Shown: in pieces, positions 58,899 to 64,000 of the stretch | How positions within the stretch are numbered: the first letter of the stretch is position 1 | Layout of the letters: each line of letters begins with the position of its first letter | DNA from: Sinomonas terrae | GTDB taxonomy: Bacteria > Actinomycetota > Actinomycetes > Actinomycetales > Micrococcaceae | Assembly: GCF_022539255.1 (NCBI RefSeq) | Contig: NZ_JAKZBV010000001.1 | Span: 2,108,001 to 2,172,000 of the forward strand | Reading direction: 5' to 3' | DNA length: 64,000 nucleotides | Translations under genes and position numbers: made by a program | Notes under the pieces: model-generated | Databases searched by the model: none | The model's input: only the letters and a program-made list of their open reading frames with translations | Told to the model about the DNA's origin: nothing

Positions 58899-60302
58899 AT
58901 GATTTCAGATTCCCCAGTCCTCGCGCCCGACGTCATCACGGAGCTCCGCGACGCAGTGGAACGCCGCTTCGACGCCACCCTCTCCGAGCTCATGGAACTC
59001 GCGTCCATCCCCGGTATTGCGTGGGAGGCCTTCGAGCCCGCAGAGCTCGAGCGGAGCGCTCGGGCCGTCGCCGATCTGGCAGCCGCAGCCGGGCTAGACG
59101 GGGTGGAAATCCTTCGGGCCGTACGGCCGAACGGAAAGCCCGGGGGACCGGCCGTCGTCGCCCATCGGGCCGCCGCGCCCGGGAAGCCGACGATCCTGCT
59201 CTACGCCCATCACGATGTCCAGCCCCCGGGCGACCTCTCGCTCTGGGACTCCGAGCCCTTCACCCCTGAGATTCGCGAGGGGAGGCTTTTCGGGCGAGGT
59301 GCTGCGGACGACAAGGCCGGCGTCATGGTCCATCTCGCGGCCTGGCGCGCCGTCTCGGAAGTCCTCAGCGACGCCGCCGGTGTAGGCGTCACGCTCTTCG
59401 TCGAAGGAGAGGAAGAAGCCGGGTCGCCGAGCTTCCGCAATTTCTTGGAGACCTATCGGGAGCGTCTCGCCGCCGACGTCATCGTCGTCGCCGACTCAAG
59501 CAACTGGTCCGTAGGGACACCCGCTCTTACGACGAGTCTGCGAGGGCTCGTGGATGGGGTGTTCGAAGTTCGCGTGCTGAGCCATGCCGTCCACTCGGGC
59601 GTGTTCGGCGGCCCTGTCCTCGACGCCCCGACCCTCCTCGCGCGCCTCATCGCGACGCTCCATGACGAGGAAGGCAACGTCGCCGTCCCCGGCCTCGTCG
59701 TCGCCCCTGACCCGGAGGTCGAGTACCCAGAAGAGCAGTACCGCATTGACGCCGGGGTGCTCGACCATGTTCGGCTGGCAGGGAGCGGGAGCATTGCCGC
59801 ACGGCTCTGGAGCCGTCCCGCACTCTCCATCATCGGCATCGATGCGCCGGCCGTGGCAGTCTCCTCCAACACGATCCAGGCCACCGCTCGTGCGAAGTTC
59901 AGTCTGAGGATTGCGCCCGGGCAGGATCCCGACTCAGCAATGGACGCTATGCGTCGTCATCTGGAGGCACACGTTCCGTTCGGTGCGGAGCTCGAATTCA
60001 CGGCGGGGGAGCGGGGCAACGCCTACCTTGCGGACACGGACTCGCCCGCAGCGCGGATCGCTCTCGAGGCGCTGCGCAGCGCGTGGGGCGTGGATCCTGT
60101 CGAAATGGGAATGGGAGGCTCCATTCCCTTTGTTGCAGATCTAAAGGAGGTGTTCCCTGCGGCCGAGGTCCTCATCACGGGGGTCGAGGATCCTGACAGC
60201 AGGGCGCACAGCGCCAACGAGTCGCTGCACGTCGAGGAGTTCAAACGCTGCATCGTCGCAGAGGCGCTGGTTCTGGCGGCACTCGGCGCAGGAAAGGGTT
60301 AG
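58899..60302 (+). CDS. M20-family dipeptidase
   Basis: This 467-residue zinc peptidase has the metal site LLYAHHDVQPPGDLSLWDSEPF and GRGAADDKAGVMVHL, the catalytic Glu pair in VEGEEEAGSP, a lid domain (about 210-350) with AVHSGVFGG, and the last ligand near EDPDSRAHSANESLHV. It matches the CndA/carnosinase-like M20 dipeptidases of actinobacteria. ATG at 58899 is preferred over an in-frame ATG at 58884 because the promoter places the transcript start here. Confidence 0.93.
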   Translation: MISDSPVLAPDVITELRDAVERRFDATLSELMELASIPGIAWEAFEPAELERSARAVADLAAAAGLDGVEILRAVRPNGKPGGPAVVAHRAAAPGKPTILLYAHHDVQPPGDLSLWDSEPFTPEIREGRLFGRGAADDKAGVMVHLAAWRAVSEVLSDAAGVGVTLFVEGEEEAGSPSFRNFLETYRERLAADVIVVADSSNWSVGTPALTTSLRGLVDGVFEVRVLSHAVHSGVFGGPVLDAPTLLARLIATLHDEEGNVAVPGLVVAPDPEVEYPEEQYRIDAGVLDHVRLAGSGSIAARLWSRPALSIIGIDAPAVAVSSNTIQATARAKFSLRIAPGQDPDSAMDAMRRHLEAHVPFGAELEFTAGERGNAYLADTDSPAARIALEALRSAWGVDPVEMGMGGSIPFVADLKEVFPAAEVLITGVEDPDSRAHSANESLHVEEFKRCIVAEALVLAALGAGKG

Positions 60303-60359
60303 CGCCCGCAGCGGAGCCCGCCGTAGCATGGAAGCAAGGCCACAGAGGGAAGGTATGGA

Positions 60360-60725
60360 ATGAGCACTGCAACCAACGAGACCACCGAGGCCATCGGTTC
60401 GCATGAAGTGACCCTGACTGAGGTCGCAGCGGGCAAGGTCCGCAGCCTGCTCGAGCAGGAAGGGCGCACGGACCTCCGTCTGCGCGTTGCCGTCCAGCCC
60501 GGCGGATGCTCCGGCCTCATCTACCAGCTCTACTTCGACGAGCGCCTCCTCGACGGTGACGCTGTCCGTGACTTCGACGGCGTCGAGGTGGTCGTCGACA
60601 AGATGAGCGTGCCCTATCTCGCGGGTGCGACCATCGACTTCGAGGACACCATCTCCAAGCAGGGATTCACCATCGACAACCCCAACGCGCAGGGTTCGTG
60701 CGCGTGCGGCGATTCGTTCCACTGA
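60360..60725 (+). CDS. erpA: Iron-sulfur cluster insertion protein ErpA/HesB family
   Basis: This 121-residue A-type carrier passes Fe-S clusters to apo-proteins. The three cluster cysteines are in QPGGCSGLIY and the C-terminal GSCACGD (CxC). VTLTEVAAGKVRSLLEQEG and DFEDTISKQGFTIDNPNA are typical. Placement just before the cytochrome oxidase genes matches the actinobacterial order. Full family length with an N-terminal extension of about 12 residues. Confidence 0.93.
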   Translation: MSTATNETTEAIGSHEVTLTEVAAGKVRSLLEQEGRTDLRLRVAVQPGGCSGLIYQLYFDERLLDGDAVRDFDGVEVVVDKMSVPYLAGATIDFEDTISKQGFTIDNPNAQGSCACGDSFH

Positions 60726-60939
60726 CCTATTGCCGCCTGCATTTCGGCCGTGTCTTCCGACAGCTCTTCTCGAGCGTCGAAGGCACGGCCGACGTGCATG
60801 TGCAGGATGTGGGCGATTCCTTTGCGATAGCTGTAAGCTCTACACCGAGTAGTAAAACTATGCCGCCGGGGAGCGAGTTTCTGCGGGTATTACCGCGGAC
60901 GGGAAAGCCCGGCCGAAGCATCAAGAGGAAGGGCCGTCT

Positions 60940-61797
60940 GTGAGGTCGCAGAACCGAACCAGCAGCCAGCGCACTCGGAATATCACGGTAGCTTCCGTTG
61001 CCGTTGCAGGAGCGCTCGCACTGTCTGGATGTACAAGTCAGGTACAGAACGGCTGGTTGCCGGGATCGCGGGACACGACAAGCAACACGGGCATGGTCAC
61101 GGACCTCTGGGTCAACTCGTGGATCGCTGCCCTCACGGTCGGAGCTATCACTTGGGGCCTGATCCTCTGGTGCATCATCGCCTACCGGCGCCGGAAGGGC
61201 ACCGTCGGCTTCCCCCGGCAGACGAGCTACAACCTGCCCCTCGAAATCTTCTACACGGCGATCCCCCTCTTCCTCGTGGTCGTGTTCTTCTACTTCACCG
61301 ACCGTGACCAGCGCGCGATCGACAATCCGAACGCGAACCCGGACGTCACGGTCAACGTCGTGGGCAAGCAGTGGTCCTGGGACTTCAACTACAAGCAGGG
61401 CGGCATCGTCAAGGACAACGTCTACGAGGCGGGCACCCAGACCCACCTCAACGGGACGCCGGTTGACCTCAACACCCTGCCGACGCTCTACCTGCCGGTC
61501 GGCAAGACCGTCACGCTCGACCTCACCTCGCGTGACGTCATCCACTCGTTCTGGGTTCCCGCGTTCCTCCAGAAGCGCGACGTGGTCCCGGGCCACCCGA
61601 ACACCATGTACTTCACCCCGGAGAAGGTGGGCACGTACGAGGGCAAGTGTGCCGAGCTCTGCGGCGAGTATCATTCCGAGATGCTGTTCCAGGTGAAGGT
61701 CGTCTCGGAGGCCGACTTCCAAGCTCACCTCTCCGGTCTGCCGAAGGGTCTGCTCGACACGACGTACGACCGCAACCCGGATCTGAATCAGAAGTAA
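60940..61797 (+). CDS. ctaC: Cytochrome c oxidase subunit II
   Basis: This 285-residue subunit carries the CuA centre. It has a lipoprotein-like signal (ALALSGC), two transmembrane helices (about 54-77 and 96-116), and a cupredoxin domain with the aromatic VVGKQWSWDFNY and CuA ligands HSFWVPAF and CAELCGEYHSEM. It accepts electrons from cytochrome c (or the fused bcc complex in actinobacteria). The start is GTG at 60940 with AGAGGAAGG upstream. It is 10 bases from ctaD. Confidence 0.97.
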   Translation: MRSQNRTSSQRTRNITVASVAVAGALALSGCTSQVQNGWLPGSRDTTSNTGMVTDLWVNSWIAALTVGAITWGLILWCIIAYRRRKGTVGFPRQTSYNLPLEIFYTAIPLFLVVVFFYFTDRDQRAIDNPNANPDVTVNVVGKQWSWDFNYKQGGIVKDNVYEAGTQTHLNGTPVDLNTLPTLYLPVGKTVTLDLTSRDVIHSFWVPAFLQKRDVVPGHPNTMYFTPEKVGTYEGKCAELCGEYHSEMLFQVKVVSEADFQAHLSGLPKGLLDTTYDRNPDLNQK

Positions 61798-61807
61798 GGG
61801 AATCATC

Positions 61808-63526
61808 GTGGCTACCTACACACAGACGCCCTCGGCCGGGGCACTCAATGCGCCGGTCGTGCCGCGGTCCAAGGGACGCATCATCGTCAACTGGATCACG
61901 TCGACCGACCACAAGACCATCGGGTACATGTACCTGATCGCCTCGTTCATCTTCTTCTGCCTCGGCGGTGTCATGGCGCTGCTGATCCGCGCAGAGCTCT
62001 TCGAGCCCGGTATGCAGATCCTGCAGACGAAGGAACAGTACAACCAGCTGTTCACGATGCACGGCACGGTCATGCTGCTCATGTTCGCGACGCCGCTCTT
62101 CGCTGGCTTCGCGAACGTCATCATGCCGCTTCAGATCGGTGCCCCCGACGTTGCATTCCCGCGCCTCAACGCGCTCGCCTTCTGGTTCTTCCTCTTCGGC
62201 TCCTCGATCGCCGTGGCAGGCTTCATCACGCCTCAGGGTGCTGCCTCATTCGGCTGGTTCGCCTACGCGCCGCTTTCGAATACAACCTTCACCCCGGGCA
62301 TCGGCGGCGATCTATGGGTCTTCGGTCTAGCCCTCTCGGGCTTCGGCACGATTCTCGGAGCTGTCAACTTCATCACGACGATCATCTGTATGCGTGCCCC
62401 GGGCATGACCATGTGGCGCATGCCGATCTTCACGTGGAACACGCTCATCACCGCGATCCTCGTGCTCATGGCGTTCCCGCCGCTCGCTGCCGCCCTCTTC
62501 GGCCTCGGTGCCGACCGTCGCTTCGGTGCCCACATCTTCGACCCGGAAAACGGCGGTGCGATCCTCTGGCAGCACCTGTTCTGGTTCTTCGGACACCCTG
62601 AGGTGTACATCATCGCGCTGCCGTTCTTCGGCATCGTCTCGGAGATCTTCCCGGTCTTCAGCCGGAAGCCGATCTTCGGCTACAAGGGCCTCGTGTTCGC
62701 AACGATCTCGATCGCTGCCCTCTCCGTAACGGTGTGGGCCCACCACATGTACGTCACTGGCGCGGTGCTGCTGCCGTTCTTCTCCTTTATGACGATGCTC
62801 ATCGCGGTACCGACCGGCGTGAAGTTCTTCAACTGGATCGGAACGATGTGGCGCGGGTCGATCACGTTCGAGACGCCAATGCTGTGGAGCCTTGGCTTCC
62901 TCATCACGTTCCTCTTCGGCGGCCTCACCGGCATCATCCTGGCCTCACCGCCGCTCGACTTCCACGTCTCCGACACGTACTTCGTGGTCGCTCACTTCCA
63001 CTACGTCGTCTTCGGAACCGTCGTGTTCGCCATGTTTGCAGGCTTCTACTTCTGGTGGCCGAAGTGGACTGGCAAGATGCTCAACGAGCGTCTGGGCAAG
63101 ATCCACTTCTGGCTCCTGCTCATCGGGTTCCACGGTACGTTCCTGATCCAGCACTGGCTGGGCGTCATGGGCATGCCTCGCCGGTACGCCGACTACCTGC
63201 CTCAGGACGGCTTCACCTGGATGAACCAGTTCTCCACGATCTCCTCGTTCGTCCTCGGTGCGTCGCTCATCCCGTTCTTCTGGAACGTCTACATCACGGC
63301 CCGCAGCGGGAAGCGCGTGACTGTCGACGATCCGTGGGGCTTCGGCGCCTCCCTCGAGTGGGCCACCTCGTGCCCGCCGCCCCGCCACAACTTCACCTCG
63401 CTCCCGCGCATCCGCTCGGAGCGTCCGGCGCTTGACCTCCACCACCCGGAGCTGTCGATGGCCGGTTCGATCCAGCACTCCCAGACGGCCGCGGCCGTGA
63501 CCGCCGACCGGAAGGAAACGCACTAG
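61808..63526 (+). CDS. ctaD: Cytochrome c oxidase subunit I
   Basis: This 572-residue heme-copper oxidase subunit has 12 transmembrane helices. Heme a/a3 and CuB ligands are in TMHGTVMLLMF, WQHLFWFFGHPEVYI (with the His-Tyr pair), HHMYVTG and the HFHYVVFG heme-ligand motif. The K- and D-channel residues appear present (PEVYI region). It reduces O2 to water and pumps protons. It ends with a one-base overlap to ctaF. Confidence 0.97.
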   Translation: MATYTQTPSAGALNAPVVPRSKGRIIVNWITSTDHKTIGYMYLIASFIFFCLGGVMALLIRAELFEPGMQILQTKEQYNQLFTMHGTVMLLMFATPLFAGFANVIMPLQIGAPDVAFPRLNALAFWFFLFGSSIAVAGFITPQGAASFGWFAYAPLSNTTFTPGIGGDLWVFGLALSGFGTILGAVNFITTIICMRAPGMTMWRMPIFTWNTLITAILVLMAFPPLAAALFGLGADRRFGAHIFDPENGGAILWQHLFWFFGHPEVYIIALPFFGIVSEIFPVFSRKPIFGYKGLVFATISIAALSVTVWAHHMYVTGAVLLPFFSFMTMLIAVPTGVKFFNWIGTMWRGSITFETPMLWSLGFLITFLFGGLTGIILASPPLDFHVSDTYFVVAHFHYVVFGTVVFAMFAGFYFWWPKWTGKMLNERLGKIHFWLLLIGFHGTFLIQHWLGVMGMPRRYADYLPQDGFTWMNQFSTISSFVLGASLIPFFWNVYITARSGKRVTVDDPWGFGASLEWATSCPPPRHNFTSLPRIRSERPALDLHHPELSMAGSIQHSQTAAAVTADRKETH

Positions 63527-63927
63527 TGAAGGTTGAATCCTGGCTCTTCGGAACTGGAATTTTCTTCTTCTTTCCAGTAGCCATCGTCTACGGGTGGCTG
63601 ACCCACTGGTCCGAGTGGGTAGGCATCATGGGCATCTTCCTCTTGGGCGGACTGGCCGGCATGATCGGCTCATACCTCGGCGTGACCTCTCGCCGTGTCG
63701 GTGCTCGTCCTGAGGACCGCGAGGACGCAGAGGTGCACGAGGGTGCTGGCGAGCAGGGGCACTTCAGCCCCTGGAGCTGGTGGCCGATCGTGCTCGGAGC
63801 CTCGGCGGCGACCGCGCTTCTCGGTGTTGCTATCGGCTGGTGGATCACTCTCGTCGGCGCCGGCATCGGCATCGTCGCCCTCGTCGGCTGGGTGTTCGAG
63901 TACAGCCGCGGGGACCACGCCCACTGA
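63526..63927 (+). CDS. ctaF: Cytochrome c oxidase subunit IV
   Basis: This 133-residue actinobacterial subunit has four transmembrane helices (about 5-27, 33-52, 82-102 and 106-125) with KVESWLFGTGIFFF, LGGLAGMIGSYLG, and FSPWSWWPIVLGASAA, as in the CtaF family. It stabilises the aa3 oxidase. GTG start overlaps the ctaD stop. Confidence 0.93.
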   Translation: MKVESWLFGTGIFFFFPVAIVYGWLTHWSEWVGIMGIFLLGGLAGMIGSYLGVTSRRVGARPEDREDAEVHEGAGEQGHFSPWSWWPIVLGASAATALLGVAIGWWITLVGAGIGIVALVGWVFEYSRGDHAH

Positions 63928-63975
63928 GCACGCTTTGAGCCTCTGAGGGCCCCCTCTGAGGACTTGGTCGAAGGG

Positions 63976-64000
63976 CCCGGCATCCGGATCAGGATGCCGG
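63976..64000. terminator. Hairpin of the CCGGCATCC family, cut by the window end
   Basis: CCGGCATCC (63977-63985) pairs with GGATGCCGG (63992-64000) around GGATCA. The stem probably continues past the window edge. It follows ctaF and is a likely terminator. Confidence 0.7.

Overview
The window is a chromosomal segment from a high-GC Gram-positive bacterium, most likely an actinobacterium of the Micrococcaceae (Arthrobacter/Sinomonas type). Supporting signs are the strong G/C third-position bias, frequent GTG and TTG starts, an actinobacterial mIHF, a PriA that has lost its helicase motifs, DUF3043, DUF3097 and DUF2277 proteins, CoaBC with a PAMHTEMW motif, a CIRCE-controlled hrcA-dnaJ operon, and the aa3 oxidase set ctaC-ctaD-ctaF. 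Assignments rest on motif reading and gene order; no database search was possible.

Layout. 1-12957: pyrimidine and core-metabolism run, pyrC (5' end outside the window), a PH-like membrane protein, carA, carB, pyrF, mihF, gmk, rpoZ, coaBC, metK, priA. 12958-20345: an accessory block with a coupled minus-strand trio (aldo/keto reductase, alpha/beta hydrolase, glycosyltransferase) and a SorC-type regulator divergent from glpD-glpK. 20375-26878: a leucine-rich leader peptide with tandem hairpins, then leuS, degV, comEA and a short comEC without the usual C-terminal metallo-beta-lactamase domain. 26915-34140: an apparent insertion in the normally contiguous comEC-holA order, holding a beta-lactamase-fold lipoprotein with altered active-site motifs, a sortase-like remnant, a secreted S53 peptidase, a membrane coiled-coil protein, DUF2277, and a flavohemoglobin / DivIVA-like / flavohemoglobin cassette. 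34383-48811: core genes holA, rpsT, lepA, hemW, DUF4870, DUF3097, hrcA, dnaJ, rsmE, a GerMN lipoprotein, phoH, ybeY, a CBS/CorC protein and era. 48878-58803: LCP protein, M13 peptidase, a second leucine leader peptide with leuA, recO, uppS, a hydrolase, pyrD and DUF3043. 58884-64000: M20 dipeptidase, Fe-S carrier erpA and cytochrome oxidase genes.

How it works together. Two loci serve de novo pyrimidine synthesis (pyrC-carA-carB-pyrF and pyrD). glpK and glpD convert glycerol to DHAP. leuS and leuA, 32 kb apart, each follow a short ORF with a run of Leu codons, which suggests both charging and synthesis of leucine are set by translation-coupled attenuation. The phoH-ybeY-CBS-era genes overlap by 4-8 bases and are probably translationally coupled. 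Three long hairpins sharing the core CCGGCATCC/GGATGCCGG lie at gene ends and look like one family of terminators. No tRNA, rRNA, CRISPR array or transposase was recognised.
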